A stretch of DNA of 64,000 nucleotides from Thraustochytrium sp. TN22 (lineage: Eukaryota > Sar > Bigyra > Thraustochytrida > Thraustochytriidae). Positions 48,678 to 58,169 of this stretch are shown piece by piece. Position numbers and translations under genes: made by a program. Below the pieces are notes generated by a model. It was given only the letters and a program-made list of their open reading frames with translations. It did not search any database and was not told the DNA's origin. The stretch covers positions 1-64,000 of the forward strand of contig JABLUY010000114.1 of NCBI GenBank assembly GCA_013306675.1. Reading direction: 5' to 3'. Position 1 is the stretch's first letter; each line of letters starts with the position of its first letter.

Positions 48678-50984
48678 TCACGGGTCGCCAGCGACCTTGG
48701 GCGCAGGCTCCGATCGTGTAGAGAGCGGCGCTGGCGCGACGCGTTCGCTAGCAGCCGCGCCCTCGCCGCCCTCATTGCTCCCGGCGCCCTCGTCATCTTC
48801 AATGATGACATGCTGAGAGGTATCCCCAGTCCTCTCCTTGACGCCCTTGCGCAGGCGCGAGGTGAAGGTCTTTACAATGCGCACGATGCTGTAGGGGTCG
48901 ACTGCGGCTGCCTCGGCCTGCGCGCTCTCCAAGAGCATCTCCTTGGCGATGGCAGTCTTTTTGAACCTGCGCAGGTTCTCAGCGTGCGGCGACTTGAGGA
49001 AGCGAGGGTAGTTGTCGCGCTCGAGTTGCTTGTAAATCTCGCGGCGTGCTTCGTCGTAGACGTCCAACGTAAGCAGCGTTGGGTCTGCGCGTAGTAGGTT
49101 GCGGCGCTGCGTGTCGTTGATGTTGACCTGGAAGGAGCCGCTCTCCTCAATGTAGCGTCGTAGCATGGTCTCATGCAGGCGGTGCAGCGAGGTCCAGTCT
49201 GATTTGTAGCTGTCGACCTGCTCCACGAAGAGGAGGCTCTCGACAGCGAACTCGGAGGTGAGGAAAATTTTGAAGAACTGAAGACCCTGCTTGTCTTCGA
49301 AGAGTGCCTCGAAAGACCGGAGGCTCGGTACCTCATCGTCGCTGATACTGGCGATGGCACGAATCAGTGACGGGTCCTCTGCGGGAACATCCAGGACGCT
49401 GTCCTCGTTGTCGTTGTCGTCATTCTCCTTCCCGCCGGCCGGGTGCACTTTGGAGTCCATGGCGGACTCTGGGGTTACGCCGCCACCAGGGGCCTTCCTT
49501 GAGGCCTTTTTGTCGACGTTGAAGAATGATACGAGCTGGTCGACGATGGAGTCGATGAAGTGGCTCTCGAGCATGGCCTCATCATCCATGCTCTTGCCGC
49601 GGTTGTCGTCCTCCTGCGAGAGCAGGTAGAGCGTGCGTGCGAGCTTGCGCACGACGACAGTGGTCTTGCGAATGGGCCGCACGACGTTGCGCTGTACGTC
49701 TCGATTAAAGAAGAAGGACGAGAGCGCGAGCATCACGATAAGTACGAAGGTGAGGATCATGTTGAGGCGCGCTTGCGCCTGTTCGAAGGGCGTGTCATCG
49801 AGCACGGCCAGACTGAGACCAGAATCGGACCTGACGGATACCAGAAAGGCGGGTCGCGTCACCTGGAGGCGAGGCTCGTCCAGGAAGACGTCCTCGCCGC
49901 GTCCAGCCAGGTCAAGCGCAACGAGGTAGTCGGACTGCTGGTCGATGAAGAGCTCCACCTGGACACGCTCGAGAGTAGTGAGCCCCGGGTCTGATGAAAT
50001 GGACGAGGATGCGTTTGTGATGGTCTCGAGCAGCTCGAGCCCATGCTCCGGGGAAAAGTCGTAGCGCGCGACCTCGAGGTAGGGCAGCACAAGGAGCAGG
50101 GTAATGGTGCCGAGGATGACGCGCTTGCCGAGGAGGTCGGCGAGGCGTAGGCCGAGCTTGTTCGGGGCCTGCGTAGACTCATCACCGCGCACGGGGAGGT
50201 AGCGGCGCGCGTAGAAGATGCGAATGAGACGGATGAGACGGAAGATGCGCATGATTCTGGCGAATCGCACGATGCGGAGCAGGCGCAGCGCGCGTGTGGT
50301 CCTGGTGCCGGTCCGAACGAGTCGGCCGGCGCGAAGGATGGCAAGGTGGTCCTGCTCGTCGCCCGTGACGCTGGCCTCCGTACTGACGATGCGCTCCCAG
50401 ATGAAAGATACATCCGGCAAGATACTGACGAGTGCGATGAAGTCGAGCCAGAAGTAAAAGGACCAGCGGTAGTGCTTCCGGTAGACGACACTGACGCAGA
50501 GCTCGAGGCTGAAGAGTACAAAGGCGGTGAACATGAGAGCGTCGAGCGCCGGTACGGTGTTGACGTCACCGTAGATGATGGCGAGATCCGGCGCGAAGAG
50601 AACCACGAGTGTAGCGAGCACGATGAGCGCCTGTACGATACGGCTGTCGAGCCAGGCCACGATCTTCTCCTGGAGGGTCTTGGGCTTCTCTGAAGCCTTC
50701 TTGGTGTCCTGTTTGCCGCCGGTGGCCATCCTGTAGGCCAGGGCCTTGAAGGAGTCATCGTTGGTCTGTGGCGCAGCGAAGGGCGCGAGGATGGTGCGCT
50801 TTAATCGCACCATCCCGACCGAGTTGCGGCGGCCAGAAGAGGAAGTCAAACTCGAGTTGCGCCGCGCAACCGAGACGATGCTCTTCACCTCGGCCTGGAT
50901 TTCCTTGCGCGTTTTGCGCATGGATGCAGTCCGCAAGTCACCCACATCCGGCAGCTCCTCCTCATCTTGCTCGCGCTGCTCCAT
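48678..50984 (-). CDS. Voltage-sensor protein with C-terminal RGS domain
   Basis: A 768-residue protein from the ATG at 50984. A basic N-terminus (1-110) precedes a four-helix voltage sensor: IVQALIVLATLVVLFAPDLA, LDALMFTAFVLFSLELCVSV, FYFWLDFIALVSILPDVSF, then a long S4 (about 220-262) with arginines at every third position, for example RIVRFARIMRIFRLIRLIRI. No pore loop follows. Instead there is a helix (VILGTITLLLVLPYLEVA), an extracytosolic loop of about 120 residues, another helix (MILTFVLIVMLALSSFFF), a HAMP-like linker, an acidic linker and an RGS domain (about 554-663; SLRSFEALFEDKQGLQFFKI to YPRFLKSP). RGS domains speed GTP hydrolysis by G-alpha. Stramenopile and alveolate cyclases have the same front half, here joined to RGS. 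Confidence 0.85.
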   Translation of the reverse strand: MEQREQDEEELPDVGDLRTASMRKTRKEIQAEVKSIVSVARRNSSLTSSSGRRNSVGMVRLKRTILAPFAAPQTNDDSFKALAYRMATGGKQDTKKASEKPKTLQEKIVAWLDSRIVQALIVLATLVVLFAPDLAIIYGDVNTVPALDALMFTAFVLFSLELCVSVVYRKHYRWSFYFWLDFIALVSILPDVSFIWERIVSTEASVTGDEQDHLAILRAGRLVRTGTRTTRALRLLRIVRFARIMRIFRLIRLIRIFYARRYLPVRGDESTQAPNKLGLRLADLLGKRVILGTITLLLVLPYLEVARYDFSPEHGLELLETITNASSSISSDPGLTTLERVQVELFIDQQSDYLVALDLAGRGEDVFLDEPRLQVTRPAFLVSVRSDSGLSLAVLDDTPFEQAQARLNMILTFVLIVMLALSSFFFNRDVQRNVVRPIRKTTVVVRKLARTLYLLSQEDDNRGKSMDDEAMLESHFIDSIVDQLVSFFNVDKKASRKAPGGGVTPESAMDSKVHPAGGKENDDNDNEDSVLDVPAEDPSLIRAIASISDDEVPSLRSFEALFEDKQGLQFFKIFLTSEFAVESLLFVEQVDSYKSDWTSLHRLHETMLRRYIEESGSFQVNINDTQRRNLLRADPTLLTLDVYDEARREIYKQLERDNYPRFLKSPHAENLRRFKKTAIAKEMLLESAQAEAAAVDPYSIVRIVKTFTSRLRKGVKERTGDTSQHVIIEDDEGAGSNEGGEGAAASERVAPAPLSTRSEPAPKVAGDP

Positions 50985-51616
50985 GGAGGTCGACGTGGCC
51001 GGCGCCACAGTCGAGCTGCCCGCGCCCCCGACAGCGCTGCGCGTCTGCTCAGCCTCGCTCGCGTGCGCCGCAAGCAAGAGCGCTGCGCTGCAGCGCAGTG
51101 CAATTCTACCAAGTGCAATGCTTGCTCTGCACAATGCAGTACGGTGTGAATGCAGCGCATTACGACGACACTAACTAATTATGAAGTCTGGCGCGCAGTG
51201 GATGAGGTGCCATTGCCAGTATTTGTGAATTCGAGGCCGGGTTTGACCCTTTGCGGCGACCACCGGCTCTATCGCCCAATTCGCAGAGTCGTTAGACCAC
51301 TTTGTGCTCACCCTTGAGATGTGAGCAAAGCTTTCCCGCTGAGACCACTGACAACTCATCACACAGCGTACAGCGCTCAAGGCGGGACCACGAGGACGAC
51401 ACTCAGGCTGGCCCTTTCCCGGCGCATTTGGCGATGATTGGCTGAGGGGTACCTGACTCGGACTTGGTGGCGGGTCAGCAAGACCAACGTAAAGGCTGAT
51501 CACTTGCAGTGCGCTCGCCGCGCGGGCACGCGGACGGGCTGCCGCGCGAGCCGTCGGTCGGTCGGTCGGGCGGGCGGGCGGGCGGCGGGCTAGCGGGCAG
51601 GTTTCCGCGCAAGCGA
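50985..51616. promoter_or_regulatory. Divergent promoter between RGS and 7TM genes
   Basis: About 630 bp. The RGS-side part up to 51134 is open in frame upstream of the ATG and could be 5' UTR. The rest is of mixed composition, with GTCGGTCGGTCGG/GGCGGGCGGGC near 51553-51590. No gene seen. Confidence 0.4.
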
Positions 51617-52801
51617 ATGACGGCATTTTGTGTCGATGCCTTGGCCAACGGCGAGGCGGCGGTCACGTGCAGGCATGGGGTCTGTGATGCGTCGGCCGTG
51701 TGCGTTTGCGAGTCCGGGTACGAGCACATGCAGCTGATACTGCTGTACGAAGGGTGTCAGATTACAACGCAAAGCAAGACGGCCATGCTCTGGATATTTC
51801 TGTTTGCGTCCTTTTTGCCGCTGCCGCTAACCCTGACCCAGCTACGACGTCCTGGCGGAAACCGGAATCTACGCATGGCAGCCTGGCAATCGTGCGTTGC
51901 ATCTTGCTGTGCTACGGCCCTATTTGCGATGCTCCTGGTGACTCGCAAGACGAACGTCATTGGCTTCGCGTTGATTTCAGCGGTATACGTGCTGATGCAA
52001 TACAAGTCGGCCAACACGATCCGGGCAGTGCTCTTGCCGGTCCGGCGCCTGACACAAAAGCAGGTTGGTTGGTTCCACACTCGTCACATGTACCTCGTGG
52101 TTGGCATGTCCGCCTTGGCACAGTTCATCTTGATCGTCGTTCTCGTGGCACACTTCAAGAGTGAGCGACTTCCTCAACTCTTCGAAGCGGGGATCAACTT
52201 CACCTACGTGGGCATCATGCTGAACTCCCTCTACCTGTACCTCGTCCTTCGAGTATTCACCCGCTTGCTAAGCAAGGCTCTGCGGGACCACCTAGAGAAC
52301 CAAGACGAGTCACTGCGTCGCGGACGAAGCTTTGCGAGGATGGATCAACTTTGCAGTCGGCTTCGCAGGTATCAGTATGGCGCAGCCTTCAATGCAGTGC
52401 TTCTTATCGCCATCTCGCTGGTGGGGGTCGGTCTAAATCTCACTGGCCGACGCGTGCCGGAGGAGCTTTTCCTTTACTTCGTCTTTGCGTTTCCTGGGAT
52501 CGCAATCACTCCCCTCGTGATGCTCGTGAAGAACACTGACGGCCCTCGACGAGCCTCAGAGCGTATGGTGCTGATGCGAATGCACTCGAGAAATTCCCAC
52601 AACAAGGCCAGCAGGTTCGAGCTCTTTCGAAGCTTGATGACTCACTTCAGCAAGTCTTCCGGCGATACCGCAAGTACGCATCCTGGTGAAAATGCGAACA
52701 CCGGAATGACGTCACTTAACCCGACAGACGCTGAGAGCCACAGCAACACGGGCATGTCCGATCAAGCTTGCGCGAACGGCTCGAGTACTGGAATGCCATG
52801 A
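51617..52801 (+). CDS. Seven-helix receptor-like protein with EGF-like N-terminus
   Basis: A 394-residue protein. Residues 1-48 hold an EGF-like signature, TCRHGVCDASAVCVCESGYE (C-x3-G-x-C pattern shifted to C-R-H-G-V-C), plus further Cys. Seven hydrophobic segments follow: MLWIFLFASFLPLPLTLTQL, CVASCCATALFAMLLVT, IGFALISAVYVLMQY, MYLVVGMSALAQFILIVVLV, GIMLNSLYLYLVLRVF, AFNAVLLIAISLVGVGLNL and LFLYFVFAFPGIAITPLVML. A Ser/Thr-rich cytosolic tail (from about 315) would suit phosphorylation. The order (extracellular EGF, 7TM, Ser-rich tail) is that of a receptor. I see no DRY or NPxxY, so it is an orphan type. Codon use is less G/C-rich than in neighbours. It is divergent from the RGS gene. Confidence 0.6.
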   Translation: MTAFCVDALANGEAAVTCRHGVCDASAVCVCESGYEHMQLILLYEGCQITTQSKTAMLWIFLFASFLPLPLTLTQLRRPGGNRNLRMAAWQSCVASCCATALFAMLLVTRKTNVIGFALISAVYVLMQYKSANTIRAVLLPVRRLTQKQVGWFHTRHMYLVVGMSALAQFILIVVLVAHFKSERLPQLFEAGINFTYVGIMLNSLYLYLVLRVFTRLLSKALRDHLENQDESLRRGRSFARMDQLCSRLRRYQYGAAFNAVLLIAISLVGVGLNLTGRRVPEELFLYFVFAFPGIAITPLVMLVKNTDGPRRASERMVLMRMHSRNSHNKASRFELFRSLMTHFSKSSGDTASTHPGENANTGMTSLNPTDAESHSNTGMSDQACANGSSTGMP

Positions 52802-53167
52802 GTGCGAGGCATACGAGAGAGAAGGCGATTCCCCTCGACAATTTTGTTCTCTTCTCGCTGCCAGTGTTGTGATCTCGGGCCAATGAACAATGCACAGCCT
52901 CTCGCGTCCAGCCACCTGCGCTGATGGCCATGCCAACTGGGCAGCCTGGGCACTGCCATCGCCGCCGCTCAGAGTATAGTAGCCAGGCGGCTCAACTCGA
53001 GGTCACCTGCCCGATACAATGCAAGGTCGCCTGCCCATTATTCATCATCCAATCATCATCATCATGTCTGGTTGATGCGACACGACAGCCAGCAGCTGCG
53101 CTTGAGTGGTTTTTAAAAAGTTAGCTTAGGGTGTCAGAGTTGTCCCACGGTCCCAAGATCATCGCGA
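52802..53167. other. Convergent intergenic region
   Basis: About 370 bp of unusually low GC for this window, with ATCATCATCATC near 53055-53065. It is probably the 3' UTRs of both neighbours. Confidence 0.45.
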
Positions 53168-54865
53168 TTAGCGCGAGCGAACGCTGAGGGGCAGGCCATG
53201 CTTGGGGCCCAACGTGACGTCGCTCTGGACGTAGAGCTCTTGGTTGGCAGGCATGTCGAGCTTGAAGTCGATGTTCTTGACGATGCTGGAGAGGATCATG
53301 ACACCCTCAATCATGGCGAGGCGCGCGCCGGCGCAAGTGCGGGCGCCAGCGCCAAAGGGCAAAAAGGCGTACTGGAGCTCTTTGTTGCCCGGGACGCCGA
53401 TGGGCTTGGTGGGGTGAAGCTCGGGGAGGTCATCAAAGCGCTCGGGGCGGAAGGCGTTGGGCTCGTCCCAGATGCGAGGATCGCGGTTCATGGGGAACTG
53501 GGAGACGAAGATAAGCGAGCCCTTGGGGATCTTGTAGCCGCTGAGCTCCGTGTCGCAGGAGCACTCGCGCGGGAAGGATGGGACAGTGGGGAAGAGACGG
53601 AGGGTCTCAAACATGACTTGGTAGGCGTACTTGAGCGAGCGCGCCTCCTCGTAGGTGGTGGTGTCGCCGGAGACGATGGCGTCGACCTCCTCGCGCAGCT
53701 TGGCGAGCTTGTCCGGGTTCTCCTGCAGCAGCTTGAGCATGAAGCAAATGGTGTTGGAGGTGGTCTCGTGGCCGGCGCCGCGGATGGTCTTGAACTCCTC
53801 ATTGGCCTCCTTCTCGGTGAGCGCGAGCGAGCCGTCATCGTTCTTGGCGGTGAGCAGGGCGTCAAGCATGGAGTTGGGGATGCGCTTCTCCTTGGCGATC
53901 TGCACGGCACGGTCAAAGGTGGCGTCCATGCGCGCCTTGATGTCGACGATCTTTTGGTTGTGCGGGATGAGGTCCATGAGCGGGATGGCAGTGCGCATGA
54001 CGATGTCCTGCAGGCCGTAGTCGAGGTCGTGCGCGAAGGTGTTCTCCTCCTCCGGGATGGACTGCTGCGAGGAGAGGTCGTTGTACTCGCCCGTGCCGAC
54101 GTTCATGATGATGTCGAGCGTGAGCATGGACATGTCGTAGTAGCAGTTGATGTTGCGGCCCTCCTGGCCGGCCTTGCGCCACTTGCCGAGCAGGATGCTG
54201 ATCTGGCTCTGAATGGCCGGCGCGTACTCGCGCAGATGCTTCTCGCTGAGAAAGGTGCTCACCACGCGGCGGTGCCGCATCCACTTGGGGCCGGTGGGCA
54301 GGCCGAGGAGGCCGTCGCCGACATGCTCCGTGAAGCCGGTGTGACCGCGCGTGTTGTAGGTGACCTTGTCCGTAAGCACCTTCTTGACGGCGTCCGGGTC
54401 GCTCACAAAGACGACTGGGACGGCCAGGCTCCAGTCCGTGCTGCTGAAGGGGCGGATGAAGGTGAAGACCGGGCCCATCTCCTCGGCCAGCGACTTCTCC
54501 AGCTCGTGCCGCTTCCACGGGCCGAACTTGTGCAGCGCGCGCGCGATGGAATCCACTGGGACCACGGGCGGCAGCGCCGTGCCGGCCTTGCCCCACATGG
54601 CGCGGCGCGCCACGTACTGGAACAGCGTCAGCGCCGGCAGGCCCTTGGCGGGCCGCATCTTGACCACCGCCAGCACCAGCGCCACGGCGCGCACCAGCTT
54701 ACCCTTGGCCGCCAGCCGCGCGGCGTGCAGCACGGTCAGCGCGTTGAGCGCCACTTTGCGCTGCGCCTTGAAGGGTCCCGAGCCGAGGTTCACGTTCGTC
54801 CCGTACGCGTTGCCCCACGCCGCCAAGGCCAGCGCCCACTTCAGCACGCGCTCCATGTTGCTCAT
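53168..54865 (-). CDS. Cytochrome P450 monooxygenase
   Basis: A 565-residue P450. A hydrophobic N-terminal region (about 1-90, with amphipathic helices) probably holds it on the ER. Key motifs: I-helix GAGHETTSN near residue 367, the E-x-x-R pair ETLR near 418, the PERF region FRPERFDDL, and the heme loop FLPFGAGARTCAGARLAM with the ligand Cys near 509. The heme loop and I-helix match CYP4/CYP97-like families; substrate cannot be told. Length is normal, with an extended N-terminus. A (GCTA)n tract lies 14 bp upstream of the ATG. Confidence 0.93.
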   Translation of the reverse strand: MSNMERVLKWALALAAWGNAYGTNVNLGSGPFKAQRKVALNALTVLHAARLAAKGKLVRAVALVLAVVKMRPAKGLPALTLFQYVARRAMWGKAGTALPPVVPVDSIARALHKFGPWKRHELEKSLAEEMGPVFTFIRPFSSTDWSLAVPVVFVSDPDAVKKVLTDKVTYNTRGHTGFTEHVGDGLLGLPTGPKWMRHRRVVSTFLSEKHLREYAPAIQSQISILLGKWRKAGQEGRNINCYYDMSMLTLDIIMNVGTGEYNDLSSQQSIPEEENTFAHDLDYGLQDIVMRTAIPLMDLIPHNQKIVDIKARMDATFDRAVQIAKEKRIPNSMLDALLTAKNDDGSLALTEKEANEEFKTIRGAGHETTSNTICFMLKLLQENPDKLAKLREEVDAIVSGDTTTYEEARSLKYAYQVMFETLRLFPTVPSFPRECSCDTELSGYKIPKGSLIFVSQFPMNRDPRIWDEPNAFRPERFDDLPELHPTKPIGVPGNKELQYAFLPFGAGARTCAGARLAMIEGVMILSSIVKNIDFKLDMPANQELYVQSDVTLGPKHGLPLSVRSR

Positions 54866-54878
54866 CTCGTTTCGGCTG

Positions 54879-54897
54879 GCTAGCTAGCTAGCTAGCT
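54879..54897. repeat. (GCTA)n microsatellite
   Basis: GCTAGCTAGCTAGCTAGCT starting 14 bp upstream of the P450 ATG. It has the same unit as the run at 33524-33542. Confidence 0.85.
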
Positions 54898-55695
54898 CTT
54901 GCTGCCGCTGAGCGCGTGGAGCGAGCTCGAGCTCGGTTGAGGTTCTGCTGCAGCGCTCGGCGCCGCCACCCCCCGCCTCGCGCCGGCCGTTCGCTCGCAC
55001 CCACGCAACGCAGGTTCGCGTCGCGTCACGTCGCGTCTCTCCCGTCGCGCGCCCGCGCGCCGCCCCAGCCCTGCCTGCCCTACGCGCGCCAGCGTACGCC
55101 AGCGTGCGTCTGGCCTCGATGGCCTCGCCGATTCCTCTTTGTCGCAGGGACTCGGAAGGCGGCTTCTGCCGTCCGCCCGCGCCGCGCGACCCAAGCGATG
55201 CGCGAACGAACGTGGGCCACGGGTCCGGCCGCCGGCGCCTACCAGCCGCGGCTGCGCCGCCACGGGCCCTCCGCGGCCGGCGGGCACGCTGCGCACCGCC
55301 GCGCGCGCCCGCGCCCTCGCGCCTCGCCGTCCAAGGGCACGCGCGGCCCCACACCAGGCGTGCACGCGCGCGCTGCCCCCGTGCTCGACCTGGCGTGACC
55401 CGGCCCGGCCTCTACTAGGCTAGCTCGTAGTACGGCGTGGAGTTTAGGGCTGCCTCCAGGCGCTCGCGCGCGACCGGCCAGGGCTGCGCGGCCGGGCCCG
55501 CCGGGCGAGCCCCTGGCGAGGGGCAGCAGGGCTGCGCGCCGCCTCGCGCGCCGCTGCAGGCCGTGAAGGGCCCAATCCGACCCGATTCGATTCGATTCGA
55601 TGCGATGCGAGCGGAGAGGTGAAGGACCGGGCCGCAGTCGTGGTGCGTCGGGATGGAGGTGAACGAGCGCCAGACCTGCCCGGGCCTTGCCTGCG

Positions 55696-55763
55696 TGCAG
55701 TGCAGTGCAGTGCAGTGCAGTGCAGTGCAGTGCAGTGCAGTGCAGTGCAGTGCAGTGCAGTGC
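55696..55763. repeat. (TGCAG)n pentanucleotide repeat, about 13 units
   Basis: Perfect TGCAG units from 55696 to 55760, ending in TGC. A five-base unit is open in all frames, which creates spurious open frames here. Confidence 0.95.
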
Positions 55764-56126
55764 TCGCTCGCGTCCACGTGCTCGGCGCGTAGCGCAGCGC
55801 AGCGCAGCGTGATCAGCAGGGCAGGCGAGCGTCAGGACGTTTTGCGGTGAACGAGGCGCGCTCGTGGCGGAGCGCGGCATGTCCAAACTTGCAAGGCCTG
55901 AACTGCAGCAACGCCAGCGAAGCGTCATCGTGCGAGGCCGCGCGAGCTTGGCCCACCGGCTTGCGGCGAGGGTCGCACCCGGGTCGTCGGCGACACGCGC
56001 AAGCCTGCGCGCGGCGCTACTACCACCCGGGCCTCAGGCTACGTCACACTGCACGCTGCCACCGCCGCGCCCACAACTTGAAGGAAAATCTCGCGGTGCG
56101 TCGCTTTCGTAGTTAGGTTACTTAAC

Positions 56127-58132
56127 TTAGGCGTCCTCCTCTTCGGGCGGCTTGCGATACGGGACAAGCAAGGGCTCGGGCTGCTTGCCGTGCTGCGCGA
56201 TCTGCCAGCCATCGAGGGGCGGCTTATCGGAGTCGCCGCGCTCGATGTTGACGTAGTAATAGCGCTTGGAGGTAAGCTGGTCAGTAGCGCCGCCCGACGC
56301 GCCGTCGCTCGCGGCGCTGGTTGCCGTGGTAGGTCTGCGGCCGCTGGCGCTGGCGATACCGGGCTGGTCCTCCTCATCAGTGAGCTTCATGACGAGGGAG
56401 CCGATGATGAGCCAGATGCGGCGGTCCGACCAGCGCGTGCGCAAGAGCAGAAAGGTGGAGTCGCCCTTCTGCAAGACGAAGCGCGGCACGCCGTCTTCGA
56501 GTCCAGACTGCAAGAAGCGACCGTGGATTTCGGGGCAGCCGGAGTCCGTGACGAAAATGGCGGCGCGTTTGAGCACCTCCATGTTCTTGAGATAGCTGTC
56601 GGAGGACTTGCACACGAGCGTGGGCCCCGGGTTTCGACCCGCCAAGGGTTCCCAGTTCCGCGTGGGCGGCTTCAATGAGGGGCCGTCGACCTGGTTCACG
56701 TACAGCAGCACGGTCTCCCCGGACGCCTTGACCAGCTTGAGCGTCCAGACCGGGAGCTGGCCCTCGTGCACCTCGGTGCGCTCAATCAGGTACGAGTCGT
56801 CCGAAGCCTCGCTGGTCATAATGTACTTGGCCACGTCCGAGACGGCCATTTGCTCGTACGAGCCACAGGCCGCGCGCGTGCCGGCGCCGGAGACGTTGAC
56901 GCGCGTGATGCTCTTGAGGATGTGACGCTTGCGCTCGACTAGCTGCCTCATGGCGCGATGCGCGCGGAAGGCAGCCTGCAGGCGGACGGCCGCCTTGAAG
57001 ACGATCTCCTGCACGCGTCGCTCGAAGCGCGCCTGCTCCTGGCGCGAGCGAACCTTGCTCTGAATGAGCGTCGCCGCGACGCGCGACTCGCGCAGCGTGC
57101 GCCGCGCCTGCATGGCGCGCGCCTGCGCCTGTAGGAGCATCGCCGCGTCGCGCATGCGGACCATATTGGTGACGCGGCGCTTGGCGTGCAGCTGGCGGAA
57201 ATGGGCCTGAAGCTTGGTCGCAGCCAGGTTCACCTGCACGCGAGGCCGCTCCATGCACGCCTGGACAACCAGCGAATTCACGTAGCGCTGCGCCACGCGG
57301 GCCAGAGCCAGCCTCAGCAGGGCGCGCCGTCTGGGCGGCACCATCCTCGCAAAGGCGCAGACGCGCACAGCCGCGGCCTTTTGCGCCACAAGTCGCTTCT
57401 GCGCTGCGTGCGACCGCAGCTTCGCCTGCAGCACGGTGGCGGCCTCCGCGCGACGGGCTTCGCGCCGCCGTAGCTCTCGCCGCCGCGGCGCCACCATCCT
57501 GCAAAACGCCTGCATACGCACAACAGCGGCACGTCGCACGCCATACTTGACCTCGGCTGCCTTCTTGCGCACGTTGCGCTGCACAAGCGTAGCGGCGCGT
57601 TCCCGACACGCCTCACGCCGGCTCAGCTCGCGCCGCCGCGGCCCCACCATTCTGCAGAAGGCCTGCACGCGCACGACCGCGCTTTGGCGCGTCAACACCT
57701 GATTCCGCGCGCTCAGTCGCCGCGCCTGGCGCTGCAGGACCACAGCGGCCCCCTCTTGCAGGACCTTCTCCTCCGCGCTCAGCGGCGGCGCTCCGGGCAC
57801 ACCCAAAGCCCCGAAGGGAAAAAGCATCGTCTGCGCTTGATACGTGGTGAGCACCTCGAGGTTGCGCACAAAAGGGTCGTCTTCGCTGTTCTCCGCGCGC
57901 AAGGCTTCGGGGTCGTCTTGGCCCACGGGGAGCCTGCTCGACGTTTCATATGTGTAGGTCCAGAGCAGCTGGCGCCGGCGCAATCGCGCATCGTCTTCGG
58001 GCCGCAGGTTGCCCCCCGCCTCTGGCGGCACGCGCATCTTGCGCAGCAGCTCGCGATTGCTCGCGTTCGTCAGGGGCATCGCCTTGCGGTGCTCCACCTC
58101 CGGCGACAGCCTACCGTGTTGTTGTCGTTGTG

Positions 58133-58169
<37 letters not shown>

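Larger units (their letters stand above)
54866..56126. other. Gene-free stretch with microsatellites
   Basis: About 1.26 kb holding the P450 promoter and the 3' flank of the FN3/IQ gene. It contains a (GCTA)n run (54879-54897), GATTCGATTCGATTCGATGC (about 55585-55605) and a long (TGCAG)n tract (55696-55763). Open frames on both strands are low complexity. I could not find a small gene. Confidence 0.5.

Noticed and set aside
50985-51134. N-terminal extension of the RGS protein
   Set aside because: The upstream frame has no ATG before 50984 and begins only with a TTG.
53198-54883. A 561-codon open frame antisense to the P450
   Set aside because: It covers almost exactly the P450 frame, which has all diagnostic P450 motifs. 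The antisense product has none.
55696-55763. (TGCAG)n as telomere-like sequence
   Set aside because: The unit does not resemble known telomere repeats, lacks G-runs and lies inside a gene-rich region.
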